This document shows, piece by piece, positions 21,607 through 33,111 of a stretch of 64,000 nucleotides of DNA. The position numbers and the translations under genes were made by a program. The stretch's first letter is position 1; every line of letters begins with the position of its first letter. The DNA is from Pezicula radicicola (lineage: Eukaryota > Ascomycota > Leotiomycetes > Helotiales > Dermateaceae): positions 175,300 through 239,299 of the forward strand of contig PDUO01000060.1 of NCBI GenBank assembly GCA_003008705.1. The letters run 5' to 3'. A model generated the notes under the pieces. The model searched no databases, was not told where the DNA came from, and was given only the letters and a program-made list of their open reading frames with translations.

Positions 21607-22437
21607 TCACATCTCCATCTCCACATCCCCATCCCCATCCCCCTGTCCTACCACCCCCATCCCTTTAACACCCGCCACAACCCCCGCCATCCCCGGAGTC
21701 TCATCCACCTCCTGATCACCCTCACCCTCACCCTCATCCTCACTCTCATCCTCCCCATCCTCATCCTCTTGCAAATTAGCCGAAGCCACAAGCATCTCTC
21801 GACCAACCGGTCCCTCTCTCTCCGCCTTTCCCAACTTAAACCATCGCAAAGCGACGGCGCCCGGAATCTCTGTATTTGGTATGCCCATTTCGTGGAGCAT
21901 ATCAGCCAACGCCTCACCCGCATTCCACCACATTTGTCTCTTCCACACACTTCTGGTAAAGCGCGCGTTTTTTCGTCGCTCGGCGGTAGCCGCAGTCGCA
22001 GCCGCAGCCACAACACCAACTGTGTGGACGAGGAGGGCCTGTCCCACAGCAAATTGGTTGGTAGTGGAGGGGGTATGAGGGGCATGTTTGGTGATGTCGG
22101 CGCGAGGTTCGAAATCGAGGAAGAAATCAAGAGTGGTGGCCGCAGCCAGGGCAGAAGTTAGTTGGTGGCTTTGGAAAGGAGGAGGAGGAGGTTGTGCCGC
22201 TGCTGCTGCTTCTCCAGCTCTAGTACTGGCGCCGGCCTATATATATGTCACAGTTAGATTTGTCTCTTGAATCATTGAAATGACTTGAGTAACTCAGAAA
22301 CGAAGGAGAGGGGTGTCAGATTCTATGAACTAAATTACATTCTTCTTCTCCTTCTTCACCCTCTTGGACTCTCTCAGCTCCTGGAGCTTTCCTTCAGTCA
22401 TCCAACCACCGATTGCGCCTTTGCGCTTTGGTGCCAT
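21607..22437 (-). CDS. Alanine-rich protein with basic N-terminus and acidic tail (unknown function)
   Basis: Two exons: 22437-22339 and 22236-21607, joined by a 102-nt phase-0 intron (GTAATT..TATAG). The protein is 242 residues. Exon 1 encodes a basic segment with KRKG, WMT and RESKRVKKEKK, a likely nuclear signal. Exon 2 continues with Pro and Ala runs, a middle region with several Trp (RSVWKRQMWWNAGEALADML) that looks folded, and a Glu/Asp/Gly tail of repeated EDE and GEGEG units. No family is recognised. The downstream exon alone lacks an ATG, and the first exon supplies one in a good context. A second copy of the exon-1 motif lies 1 kb upstream on the same strand. The opposite-strand frame of 204 codons mirrors the repetitive tail and is a shadow. 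Confidence 0.7.
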
Positions 22438-23342
22438 CTTTTCAGAGTCTACGCTCGAATCACTGAATTAGTTTCAGTTACTCAATAATATAGTGAATAG
22501 CATGAACATACTTGGGAGTTGATGGTATGGTATCGTTGACTTTGAAGGTGAGCGCGAGGAGGGACAAGAAAGGATGAAAGAGAAATCGCGTTGTCTATAC
22601 AGTATTGCAACCGCTCAAACTGCTCGCTTAATTCTGACCACCTCGAACGCAACTTGAGTAACTGACCTGATTTGGGTAACTCACTTGATCTGAGTAACCT
22701 ACTTGATTTAAGTAGCTCACTTACCGCTAAATCAAGTACTTCCACGGAAAAAAAGCAATTCAAAGCGTTCAAGACAAGAGTAGAATAAGAGCTACGTCAA
22801 ACCTCCAATTTACTTGCCTTCCATATCTTCTAAACCATATTAACTCTACACAATGTCAATCTTCAACCCAACCAATCTCCCATTTCCTCATTAGTATCAC
22901 TATAAACCCCAGCATAATACATCTAGATCAAACCTTAAATCCAAAACAAGTGCACAACTATACTTACTATATCCTTTAACCGTTACTACCAAGACTCACA
23001 ATACCATCCATATAAAAAGAGGAAAGATTGCGAACAATAATATAAAATGATATCTATTATATACACCAAGACGCAATTTTTTACACACCACTGAATTCTT
23101 CCTTGCAAAGAGGCATAAAGCACAGCTACTTATTAAACGGCACATACGGCGAATATCCAGTTACTTAAAGACAAATTTGTTTTCATAATTATTATAAGTA
23201 AAGATAAACTTATACATTGTTATCAATTCTCTATAGTCTGTCATTGTTAACTATAGAAATTACAGAGGAAAGAAAACCACGTTTGATCCATTCAATATTA
23301 TAAATAAGATTACAATAATAGAAATTTTTAAGACCACACACT
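22438..23342. other. Intergenic, AT-rich
   Basis: Holds the promoter of the preceding minus-strand gene, including an 18-bp tandem repeat, and then very AT-rich sequence from 22860 to 23340 with no second exon for the relic at 23343-23453. Confidence 0.5.
22656..22727. repeat. 18-bp tandem repeat, four copies
   Basis: Four consecutive 18-bp units at 22656, 22674, 22692 and 22710. The core is GAGTAACTCACTTGATTT, with one to several changes per unit; the last is most diverged. They lie 219-290 bp upstream of the ATG at 22437. Confidence 0.7.
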
Positions 23343-23453
23343 CTATAGATCAAATTCTTTTACTAAGTCTTTTCCCTTCTTGGCCGCTCTCTGCTCTTCA
23401 AGCTGCTCTGGAGTCATCCAGCTCCTACCTTCTCCCTTGCGCTTTAGCGTCAT
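23343..23453 (-). pseudogene. Truncated second copy of the KRKG..WMT first exon
   Basis: A 36-codon frame starts at 23453. It aligns without gaps to the first exon of the gene at 22437: M-x2-KRKG-x4-WMT-x3-L-x2-x-R-x2-K. A possible donor (GTAAAA) lies after about 30 codons, but no matching second exon follows in the AT-rich 500 bp downstream. It is probably a duplicated and truncated copy. It could alternatively be a real very small protein. Confidence 0.45.
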
Positions 23454-23647
23454 CCTGTGTGGTTATAATTGAGTCGTTAAACTAGTTGTGCCTTTACAAC
23501 CTCTTTAGGGTCCAATCGTACCCTCTCTTTCTTATGAGTGCTATTTTCTTATATTCGATTTCTAAATTATTAAATTCTATTGGTCTAAAATATATCTCAT
23601 CTCCATCTCATTGACCACCCGCACCTAACTCAAACAGGATATTCAAA

Positions 23648-25308
23648 TCACCCCTCAGGTACCTGATTCGACCCCCCAACCGCCTCTGCCTCCGCCTCCC
23701 CATCCCCCTCCCCAGCACTAGGTGGTTTCTGGCCATAAACAAAATGCAAATTCGTATAAGCATGAACCTTATTATCCAAAAGAGCCTTCCTAACACTAGC
23801 AAGAAAGACCTCAATCTCAACAGCAGACATACCAATAGACAAAAAAGGTTTCCCACCTATCGCAGGCAAGATATCCATAATAGCCATCCTCCAATACAAA
23901 CCCACAAGTCTCAAAGTCTTATCTCGGGGCCAAGTACCAATCGGTAATTTAACAATCTGTTCTTGAACATTGATGAATCCGGCGGCTTTGAGCATCGAAC
24001 TTAGCTCTGTTGTTATTTCGGTGTTTATACCGAAACTGCGCAGGAAGGAGTCGTGTACCAACTCGTAGAAGATTTTCGGTGGGTAGTCTCGTGGCATTGT
24101 TCCGTCGTCACAATAGGTTTTTGGGTGGACTTCTTGAAGTTCTATCCAACCACCGGGTTTCATCTGTCTTTTTTTATTCGAAAATAAGATTTTAGCTTTG
24201 AAAGATCAACAGTTTAGGTAAGTAGATAGGATGAATCTTTCAGTACACTATGTAGTGGAAAAGATTTACCTGTAAGATGATGCGAGAACCTTTTCTGGGT
24301 TTTTGATAACTGATACGATGGTTCGTAGATGAATGAGGTCAAAATCAGAGGTGAATAACCAATCGTCCTCCATATCGTCGACCAGGAACTTCACATTTGG
24401 TGGCACCCATTCAGGTTGAATCGGGCTAAGGTCCAAGCCTATTATATTTGAATCTGGGAATTTATCGCCCACTATTTGAGGAATGTATTTCGTTAGAAGA
24501 CAGAACTATCATTTCCAGAAACAACTATGCCGGAATTTAATGACGTACTATCAATACACCATATCCCTGTTCCTGTTCCTAGATCCAGTATGTCTTTTGG
24601 GCTTTCATCGAGGGGTGCTAGGAAGAGTTTTCCTTTTGTGACTTCTAGCATCATGGCATGTTTCATATCTTCTCGAATTTGCTACAATGATCGTCAGTTT
24701 GCTAGTTCTTTTGCTGTATGTTTACAATAGGTAGGTAGCAGAACCTCGTCATCATCATTAGGTAGCGGGTAGCGACCACTGTTCAAGAACGGGGAGTCAG
24801 CATGCCTCAAAATAGCTTATGTTCGGAGCAAAGAGGAGTAGGGCTGAGTGCTTCTGAGGATTTTAGAGAGCAAATAGAGTACAAAAGAATAAAATGTAGT
24901 TAGGATCGGGTGGGGGGTCAGAAGACAAAGACTCAAAGGATCAAAGACGCACTGTCGGAAATAATGATAGCGTCGTCCATTCTCATATTCGCCAGCAAAA
25001 ACACTGGACGTTATAGATTTCGTATCCGAAGGAAATGTGTCGATGTATTCTTCTTCACCTTCTCTTCCTCTGCCATTACTAAAACTTCCTCCAAAGTGAT
25101 ACATGGTATCGGAATCTCTTTCTGTGTGAAATGTATCTTGTTCGCTGGTTTGGCGGCCTGCGAGGTCTTCTATCCCTTGTTCTCTCAACTCTTCCTCACT
25201 GCATGCTTCTATGGCTTCGAGATTTGGAAATTGTCTTTGGACTGTGGAATCCCTACCTTCCGGTCTATCAGATGACGAAGACGCCTGCGTCTGATCTATA
25301 TCCTCCAT
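23648..25308 (-). CDS. LaeA-like S-adenosylmethionine-dependent methyltransferase
   Basis: Five exons: 25308-24953, 24778-24745, 24681-24549, 24471-24270 and 24167-23648. Introns are 174, 63, 77 and 102 nt. The product is 414 residues. The N-terminal 105 residues are acidic and disordered. Then come the family block ENGRRYH, RYPLPNDDDE, and the SAM-binding motif I DLGTGTGIWCID. The post-motif block GLDLSPIQPEWVPPNV and the block MKPGGWIELQE follow; all are standard in LaeA/TAM-type fungal methyltransferases. LaeA itself is a nuclear regulator of secondary metabolism. Most paralogues in this large family have unknown substrates, so calling this one LaeA would overreach. The second exon is only 34 nt and is identified by its conserved protein motif. 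Intron 2 has a weak donor, GTTCTG. Confidence 0.9.
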
Positions 25309-26396
25309 ATCTCCGCGAGTTCCGTCACTGTCGTAGTCGGTAAAAGTGTACCCGTTGCTATCTATCCTCCGTATGCAAAGGAAAACCCGAAAAATCTATG
25401 AACGGAACTTGTGAAATGTCGTGTCTGGAGAAAGATAAGAAGAAAAGTGGTCTCTTTAGAGTTCCTGGGGCTTCCAAAAGGACGGTAGGTAAGGTCAGCG
25501 TTACCGTACTGGAAGTATGTTCGGAGTACGATGTTCGCGCCGGGCTAAAAAAACCAGTCAAGACCAGTCAAGACCAGTCACGACCAGCTCGTCGGGCTTG
25601 GTATTCCTCGGGCCCCTCTCTGGATATCACCAGGATTCGGAGGTATGTCTCTTTTGGGAGATCTCTTGGTCGTAGGTTGAACTTTGTTTCCTGGATGAGT
25701 TTGGTTTAGGTTTGGGAAATTTTGGGATTTGGTCACGGCATGCGGTGTGGTTTTGGGGGTGTGGTTGGGAGGGGTTCAACTCGGTTGAGTGATAGCGAGT
25801 AGTAAAGTGGAGCGCCGCAGTGCATTCCCCACAGTGTGTGCGAGTACCTACAGCGCTGTACGAGTAGCGGCGGCGTAGCGTCCCCGCAAGGCCCCGGTAT
25901 TTGGCCGGTGCTGCAGCAGGTCATGTGATACTTTGATGATGGCGTCGTGCATCTAGAGCGTCAGGGAGGGTGACAATTGACCGTCGCTTAATAGCTAGCT
26001 AGGTATCTTCTCTCTAACCACTACAGTCAACAATGTCAGGCTATATAAGTTTACCAATAGTATAGATTTTCATCCTTATTTTGGTTAGTGTTAGGAGATG
26101 TTACTTTCGAACGGAGAAACATATTATCACTAAGTTGAGGCGTCAAGTCACAAAAGTAAGAATGGCGCTAGTACTTGGTGCAAAGAGAGAGAAAAAGTCT
26201 CGATTGCTAGGCTAAATTAATCATCAAGGCACACTGCTCATAAAATGCCTACTACTGCTATAAAATCATGAAAAAGAGCGATGCACAACTTTGAGAAAAT
26301 GCAACTATGTAAAGAGCCACGCCAAGCCCAAATCCGTGAGCCATATCCTAATAGCTCCTCAGTATTCCTACACAAGTCCAAGCCATGTTTCCCTCC
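25309..26396. other. Intergenic with a 10-bp tandem repeat
   Basis: Promoter of the methyltransferase and 3' flank of the cohesin gene. Apart from the repeat at 25551-25590 no gene is seen. Confidence 0.5.
25551..25590. repeat. 10-bp direct repeat, four copies, in the methyltransferase promoter
   Basis: Four consecutive 10-bp units around ACCAGTCAAG; the two middle copies are identical. The 10-bp period equals about one DNA helix turn, so any factor bound would sit on one face. They are 243-282 bp upstream of the ATG at 25308. Confidence 0.7.
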
Positions 26397-29300
26397 TTAA
26401 TCACCCAAGACCTCATCTTGATCCTCGTCATCAGCTACTACATCTCCGTTCTCGTGGTCTTCCTCGTCGTCAACGCTGATGGGTGCTTCATTATCGTCCA
26501 CCAATTCCCGCCGCCGAAGATCCTCAGCTGTCCCTTCCTCCGGCTCCTCTTCTTCGATAGGATCGTCTTCTTCTTCATCCTCCTCGACGACCTCTTTGCT
26601 CTTGGCAGATTTCCTAGCAGCAACAGTAGCTTGCTGCGCCTTGCTTTTGTGACTCTTCTTACCCTTCTGCTTCGGCTCATCGAGATATGCCACAATATCT
26701 TTGAAGTTTGGGCCGAGTTTTGTTCGGTTCCTTTGTATGCGTGACCGGAGTTTGCCTTTCAGTTCACCAGACGCATCGATAACCTGTGCACAAATGGCAA
26801 GGATGATCTTGCCAGTAAGTTCACATAGTTGTTGTTCAGCCTTGAGGACTTCACCCTGTCGCTCATTGTCCGTGACATCCTCCTCTTCCTCATCTTCGGG
26901 TTCATCTTCGATATCTTGAGGCTCCTCGTCCTCTCCTGGTTCCGCGAGAAAGCGAGTCTTGTTGGCCTTTTTCGCGTACTGTCTTTCGCAAGCATCGAAA
27001 ATTGAAGTTATCTCTGCCTGCACTTCGGGACCAATTTCAGTGACAAGCTCCTGCAAGTGCTCATATTGGTCATTTTCATCAACCGCCATGGCATCATCAC
27101 CATCCTTTGCCTTCGAATCCTTCGCCGTGTTCATGTTAACGAACAAGGCATGAAGATCCAGAAGAGTCCCAGTTGCAAGAAGGCGGACGGGATCTAGTGA
27201 AGCACGAGATGAAAGAGACCTGATCAGATTGTTTGTGAATAGCTCCTTCCGCTCCTTAAGATGCTCCACATCGTCCTGGAGAATCGGCTCTTCCGAAGCA
27301 ATGGACTCCAACAAGGACCGCGTCTTCCACATAAAGTAGAAGATCGACGATTGTATTGCAGACAGTACGACTTCATCTTCAAGAGAGTCAATATCAGGGT
27401 CGGGTTCGGATAGTTCGCCTCTAGCAACCACGTCAAGTAGAATATTGATGGCCAAAGGCTCATCATCACCAGGATCTGTCTCCAGCGGCTCAACGCAGCT
27501 CGAAATACTGGATAGCTTGTCTAATCTTGCAAGATTGCTCGACAGTTCTGTTAGAGCTGGAATCGAGAAGCCTCCACGTATGGAAATTTCACCAGCTTTG
27601 TTGATTTTTCGTAGTGTATCCGTGGTATCTTCCCAGAGTGACTGCATCTTGCTCTCTGTTACTTCTTCAAGGTCCTCATAGCCACGGGCATGCAGTAATG
27701 ATGCGCTTGCTTCATTGAGAACATTTTTGTCAGCATGTCGAGTGAATTGGGCGCTGATCTCATCTAAAAGCTTGGCATAGCCACTTGAATCCTGTCGCAG
27801 CTCCTGGAAAACCTCAAGATTAAGAGCATGTTCCAAGCGTAGGACAATTGTCGCAGTTTTTGGACTGGCCCCAAATTTCTTCAGTAGCCTCGGTATTATA
27901 TCTGCTAAATGACGCGCCGTTGCTTCTCTTGCCTCCTGTAATTCCAGCTTCGTTGTTTTTCTGCCCTTTTCCAAATGGCTGGATTCGGTCAGGTTGATTT
28001 TCACTGTTGCAGTAAGAATGTCGAGAAGAATAATCTCCTCAGACTCGTCGGGTTTGAATGACTCTTTTAGAGCTCGTTCTGCCTCGCTTCCTTTGGCTCT
28101 CGCCGAATGATCGAATAGAAGATAACCTGCGAGAACCTCCCAATCTTTGAGCTCCGGCATCTTGTCATACAATGCCTGAGCAGCACAAGTGAATCGTGAT
28201 TCTGTCGCAGAAAAAAGATTGCCTGCAATTGCCTGATTAACCTGGCTGGGCATGTCTTCACTGTCCTCGGTGTCGTAAGTTGACAATATTTCTGCTAGGG
28301 ACTTGAGCTTGATCCATTCCTCACGAGGGCTGTCGAAGTCTTCGGGGTCTCCACCAAGAATCTCTTCCAGGGCTTCCTCGCCACCTATCTCTTCTACCTT
28401 AACTTCGTATAAGTCCTGAATGTTTTCTGTAAAAAAAGGAACAACAGCTTTTCGCACTTTCGGTTCAGTATCGAAGATGAGCTTTCCAACAGAATCAATG
28501 TCATCAGGCTCAAGCATCCCGGCGTCGCGTATCATGTTGATGAGCTCGACTCCAGTCGATCGCACACTTGGTTCCGAATCCTGGATTGCTATCTCTACAA
28601 GACGAGTCCTGAACCGTTCGATGAAGTGTCGCATACCCGCAGCATTGTCTTTATTCTTCATGATCCTCGCTAATTGCTTTACGACTTCATGTCTTGTCGG
28701 GTGATGCACATCAGAAAGCATCCATCCTAAATACCGCAAATAGGACCCATCGAAAAACACTCTGGGCATCTCAGCAATCCAAGTCCCGAGGGCCTCGACA
28801 CAATCAGCTCGAATTCTTGGGTCCACATCTCGGTACCGATGGACAAAAACAGTGTCAAAAAAGTCTTTGATCGTATCCTCGAGCAGGGCCGTACTACTCT
28901 CACAATCTTCTACCTTTTTTTTGAACTCTGCCAGTCTATTTTTATTTGCCTGCTTTTTCTTCTTTTCGCTCTCATATTGGCGTAATATCTTTGCCGACTT
29001 TTCTGCAAGATCTTTTGAAATGCTGCACATAGCACTAGTTATGGTCAAAGCGATGAAGGCGGAGGTATGTCGGAAAGCTCTCGTTGTGGAGGAAGACATT
29101 GTGACAACCCAAGAGTGGAGGTTCTCGAGAAGAGCGACCTCGTCATACATCAACCCAGACTCGTGAATGGTCTTGATCAACAAATCGAAAAAATTGCCAA
29201 GGCATGCTTTGAAGGTCTGACTGCTCTTTGCCTTCGCTATCAAGGGATAATCCGAAGGTTTTGTCTAAAATGTGTGAGATTTTGACCACAGAAATTGAAT

Positions 29301-30045
29301 GGTTTGACTCACTGCCTGAAATTCCTGCTGTATATCTGAAAGTCTCCCTTCAATGTTCTCTGGGTCGTTTATATCATCTTCAGTGACTTCGATCTCACAC
29401 CCTGTGCTTCTAATGATAAGGTTGATCAAATCTGTCAAAGCCTCTGAATTGTTGTCATTGTAGTGTGCCACCCAGTCTGCGACAACCTCATCCATAGGCC
29501 TGCCACTCGTGTATACCTCAGCTGCCCAAGGATTAGAAAATATTCTAAAATAAAACAAGTTGCATAAGATGCTTACCATAAAGACCCTCTGCGGATTTGT
29601 CTGCGATCGCTACCTTTGTGCCCTTCTTTCCCTTTTTTGGTCGACTTGGTAGTCTCACAGCATGCGCTTCAGACTCCTCTTCCTCGTGTAATGACGCGCC
29701 ATTGACCTTGGGTTTCTTCGCAGCTGGTTTCTTCGCCTTCTTAGTTGCTTTCTTTCGGCTTTCCTTCACTTCTTCCTCCCCCGCACTCTCCTCCTCATCA
29801 GACCCTTCGCTTTCCTCCTCATCTTCTTCTTCTTCTAAATCCGACGCGTCGTTTTCTACATCCTCGGTGGCTCTCTTCCTCTTCGCGCTCGTATTCCCAT
29901 GCTGTGACGATGGGACATCGGGTACAAATTTCTCAGGAGCTCTAACAGCGCGTCCTGACTTGCGCCTACTGTTTGCAGCGGTTGAATTGGTCGCTGGCGC
30001 GTCGTTTTCCGAAATCTCCATTAGGGGCTGTCTTCGTGTAGTCAT
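26397..30045 (-). CDS. SCC3: Cohesin subunit Scc3/SA (STAG family)
   Basis: Three exons: 30045-29577, 29521-29313 and 29264-26397. Introns are 55 and 48 nt. The product is 1,181 residues, in the family range. The N-terminal 140 residues carry acidic runs (EEEEDEEESEGSDEEE) and Lys-rich nuclear signals (KKAKKPAAKKPK). The STAG region follows at about 160-300 (LLENLHSWVVTMSSSTTRAF). The stromalin conservative domain is at about 350-440, with RYRDVDPRIRADC and YLGWMLSDVHHPTR, the most conserved Scc3 signature. A long HEAT-like helical region and an acidic C-terminal tail follow. The protein holds the Scc1 kleisin and helps load and keep cohesin on chromosomes. The first intron could use an acceptor at 29551 or 29522; only the latter keeps frame. 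The gene shares a short promoter region with UreD. Confidence 0.95.
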
Positions 30046-30413
30046 TAGTACATTTGATGCGACTGCAACGATGTCAAATTGGTATTACGAGGAGTTGGAG
30101 GCGCGTCGTGGGGATTCGTGTTTTATTCAACGTGTTGTCGCATCATTATCTACACGCGAAGTCGAAATTGGCCTTTCGAGCGCGACTAGAAATTGCTGAC
30201 TAATCAGTCTTTAAACTCAAATCCAGCTCTCACTCTCGTCGCTTCACCTTCCCTGCCTACCTATCTGTGCAGCCTCGAGATGAAGACTCCAGCGAATTTC
30301 TGAATGACATCAGCGCAATAATTACTTCTTCTTATTTATCATAACGCCTAAAAATCCGAGTCAGAGACTGCTCTATCCACTATGTCACCGGAGCCAGCGC
30401 GAGCAACGTCATC
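30046..30413. promoter_or_regulatory. Shared divergent promoter of SCC3 and ureD
   Basis: 368 bp between the two start codons, read in opposite directions. No other gene fits here. It must hold both promoters and both mRNA leaders. Confidence 0.6.
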
Positions 30414-30417
30414 ATGA
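30382..30417 (+). promoter_or_regulatory. Upstream ORF ending on the ureD start codon (ATGA overlap)
   Basis: An 11-codon frame starts at ATG 30382 and its TGA (30415-30417) overlaps the ureD ATG (30414-30416). This layout allows termination-coupled reinitiation or repression. It matters only if transcription starts upstream of 30382. Confidence 0.5.
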
Positions 30418-31403
30418 TATCTCCTTTCCCACCATCATCCTCTTTGCCTGGAGAAGGTACTCTGGTTGTACAGCTATTGCCTTACGAGATATCTGCGCTT
30501 GCAACAATCACCTTTCAATACCCTCTCAAGCTTATATCTCCGTCTCCATCAGCAGGCCAGAAGAGCGTGCTCGTCTTCCTCTTGACTTATGGCGGAGGAC
30601 TAGTCGGTGGAGATCAAGTTCATCTCGATATCAATGTCAAAGCAAAGGCAAAGCTGAGCATAGTGACTCAAGGCCATACAAAGATCTTCAAATCGCCATC
30701 ACGTGACATCGCCACACGACAGAAGTTGGATGTGCTGATTCAGTCTGGCGCTGCAGCATGCCTGTTACCTGATCCTGTCCAGCCCTTTAAAGAAAGTGTG
30801 TACGAGCAGTTCCAGAAGTTTACCTTAGCTGAGGGGGCGTCTCTGTGTCTACTCGATTGGGTCTCGGCTGGACGCACTGCACGAGGAGAACATTGGGATC
30901 TTTGGTCGTGGAGTGGTCGGAATGAAGTTTGGACGGCAGCACAAGCGGGGCAGAAGGCAAGAATGCTTTTGAGAGATAATGTGCTATTGGAAGGCAACAT
31001 GGGAAGTGCAGAGGAGAATGTTCTCAAAAATAAGATGCATGGCCTGGGTATATTCGGCACTCTCGTGCTGAAAGGGCCCTTGGTGGAAGCTCTTGCAGCT
31101 TTTTTTCTAGCGGAGTTTGCCTCACTGCCACGAATTGGGGCTCGGGATTTCAGGTCGCAAGAGAAAATGGAAAAGGACAAGGGAGTGCTTTTATCACCCC
31201 GAGATTATTGGCGAATCGCTCGACTCAAGCAGGAGAAAGATGATGCTTTGCTGTGGTCTGCGGCCAGGGTTCGAGGTTGCACGGTTGTCAAATTTGGCGC
31301 TCGAACCGTTGAAGGGGGAAGGACTTGGATTGGATCTATGCTCAAAGAAGAGGGAAGCATCTCCGAACATTTTGGAGACGACTCGATGATGTGCATCCGA
31401 TAG
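30414..31403 (+). CDS. ureD: Urease accessory protein UreD
   Basis: Single exon, 329 residues, normal for fungal UreD. Recognisable blocks are LLTYGGGLVGGD (about 56-67), the TQGHTKIFK motif (about 85-93), LLPDPVQPFK, and DWVSAGRTARGE (about 149-160). All are hallmarks of UreD/UreH. The protein binds apo-urease and, with UreF and UreG, guides nickel into the active site, so it supports use of urea as a nitrogen source in the cytosol. The N-terminus MISPFPPSSSLPGEG is typical. No intron is needed. The upstream ORF that ends on its ATG suggests translational control. The opposite-strand frame of 146 codons is a shadow. Confidence 0.95.
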   Translation: MISPFPPSSSLPGEGTLVVQLLPYEISALATITFQYPLKLISPSPSAGQKSVLVFLLTYGGGLVGGDQVHLDINVKAKAKLSIVTQGHTKIFKSPSRDIATRQKLDVLIQSGAAACLLPDPVQPFKESVYEQFQKFTLAEGASLCLLDWVSAGRTARGEHWDLWSWSGRNEVWTAAQAGQKARMLLRDNVLLEGNMGSAEENVLKNKMHGLGIFGTLVLKGPLVEALAAFFLAEFASLPRIGARDFRSQEKMEKDKGVLLSPRDYWRIARLKQEKDDALLWSAARVRGCTVVKFGARTVEGGRTWIGSMLKEEGSISEHFGDDSMMCIR

Positions 31404-32179
31404 GTACTGCATGCGGGTAAAAAGACCGCAGAGCATCTTCAACCCGAACCATTCTATCACTCGGGGTCAATAAAGGTGCTTATGAGATGGTCAGTATACA
31501 GCACAAGTCTTTATATCAGAGAAATTGGGAATTTAGTAAATATTCCATCTCTTAATCTTTCTGTTCTCGAACTCATAGGATGCAACACTATGGGTATTCT
31601 AAGGCGGATTTAACTCACAGAAAGAAATGGTATAAATCAGAAGTATGAAAATCATGTTAGGTACTCGCTTAGTTTATATTTCTCAGAAAGTTTGAAGACT
31701 CAACCTTCGTCGGCGGCAGAGCTGCTGCCGCTGCGGAGGACAACCACAGAAGACAAAATCTTAGTTTGCCCAAAGCGTAGTTTCAAAGCACTATCCTCCT
31801 CTTTTAGCTATCGCTAGTGCAAGGAAACCAAACTTCAAGTCCCAGCGATCAAAAAATGAGGGGGACGTAGCTATTCCAATGATTGTCCTCGAGTCTTCTC
31901 CGTGTTGACCAGATAAAAGAGACCACCAGAATTGCACTAGTACATAACCACGCCAAAATAGGAATGGATTACTTGAAATGGCCTACCACACCTTCCGTGT
32001 ACGCAGTGCTGCTTAAACGTCGCTTGAGGTTAGCAAGCTAAAGGCAGGATCAAGTTGAACTTCTTTCAGCACTCCTTTACTCTGAACTTCTCAACAAAGA
32101 CTTTTGATTCACCAGTCAAGTAAGTACAACATCTCAAACAACCTTGCCTATCAGTTAATAATACATTCTACTGGGCAGG
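31404..32179. other. Intergenic, no gene recognised
   Basis: About 780 bp between two plus-strand genes, holding the 3' end of ureD and the promoter of the BTB-like gene. A CT/AC-rich leader (CAACATCTCAAACAAC) lies just upstream of 32180. Confidence 0.5.
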
Positions 32180-33111
32180 ATGAAGCCAGTCAAGAACAAA
32201 CGTTCCGCTTCCAGAAACATCCGCAGAAACATCCCCAAGACAGCACCTAGGGATGCCCTGCTCCATGATATCGCACACGAGTATCAAGGCAACAACCAAT
32301 TCAGAAGAGGTGCCAACCCTAACAGAATGGTCCACTTCAGGGTCGGTCACGACCATGAGCCCTTCGAACTCTCAGCGTCCTCTCTGCGCGAGGTATCACC
32401 CTTCTTCAGTGAAATTGTAAGCAACGAAAATGAATTTGAATACAACAGCCCCATCAAGATATGCCGAAGATTCGTCAATGGAGGCAGCTTTATCCTCCTC
32501 CAGAACACCAGCCCCAAGGTCTTCGCTATCATCAAACACACCGTCGAGGAACTTAAGGTACCACAAGCTGAGTTCGATGGAGATCACTCTAAGTAAGTTC
32601 CTTTCACAAACGTATCTCGCCATTTTATGTTGGCGCTAAAATCTGATCATGATATCGCAGTACATTGAACAAGGTGGAACTTCTCGGAAAGGCCTACATT
32701 TTGTCCATTGACCTTGGCTTGAACATCTCCGAAATCATCTACTTCGCTCTTACCTGGCATAGACATGGGTACGGAAAACCTATCACGGATGGCTACGCAC
32801 ACCCCGAATTCCTATACAAGATGACAGCATTGTTCTCGGACCTTTATGAACAGACTCATAGAATGACATGCAAGGGCGGTCCTATCCGCAGTTTCTTGGT
32901 TGATTGGTACAGTTGGACTATCGATAGGGAACACTTCTATGATATGCTTAATATGGTCGATGTTGATACGGAGTTCGTAGACGATTTGGAAGAAGCTTAT
33001 TACTTGCTTATGGAGAAATACTTCTATAATCCCTTGTATCATCAAAATCTTGTCATGGGTTCCGATTTGGAGCATGGTGCCAATGGAGAGAAGATCGAGC
33101 AGGTTGAATAG
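32180..33111 (+). CDS. BTB/POZ-like domain protein
   Basis: Two exons: 32180-32592 and 32661-33111. The intron is 68 nt (GTAAGT..CGCAG), phase 2. The protein is 287 residues. The N-terminus is basic. From about residue 50 a BTB/POZ-like fold begins: FRVGHDHEPFELSASSLREVSPFFSEIV is recognisable as the usual strand-helix opening where the protein first meets the fold. An Asn/Tyr-rich strand and a helix ending in IIKHTVEELKV follow. The C-terminal half (LLGKAYILSIDLGLNI..) resembles the region after BTB in many fungal stand-alone BTB proteins and ends in an acidic tail. These are often Cullin-3 adaptors or orphan scaffolds; the target is unknown. The fungal family is large and fast evolving. Confidence 0.82.

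Noticed and set aside
21547..22161. 204-codon plus-strand frame
   Set aside because: Mirror of the acidic repetitive exon at 21607-22236; low-complexity His/Pro/Ile composition and no motif.
18589..25308. Idea of a secondary-metabolite cluster around the LaeA-like methyltransferase
   Set aside because: No polyketide or peptide synthase, terpene cyclase, P450 or pathway regulator is nearby; LaeA-like paralogues usually stand alone.
30046..30413. Search for MCB/SCB cell-cycle boxes controlling SCC3
   Set aside because: No ACGCGT or CGCGAAA in the interval; only a GACGCGTC inside the SCC3 coding region near 29845.
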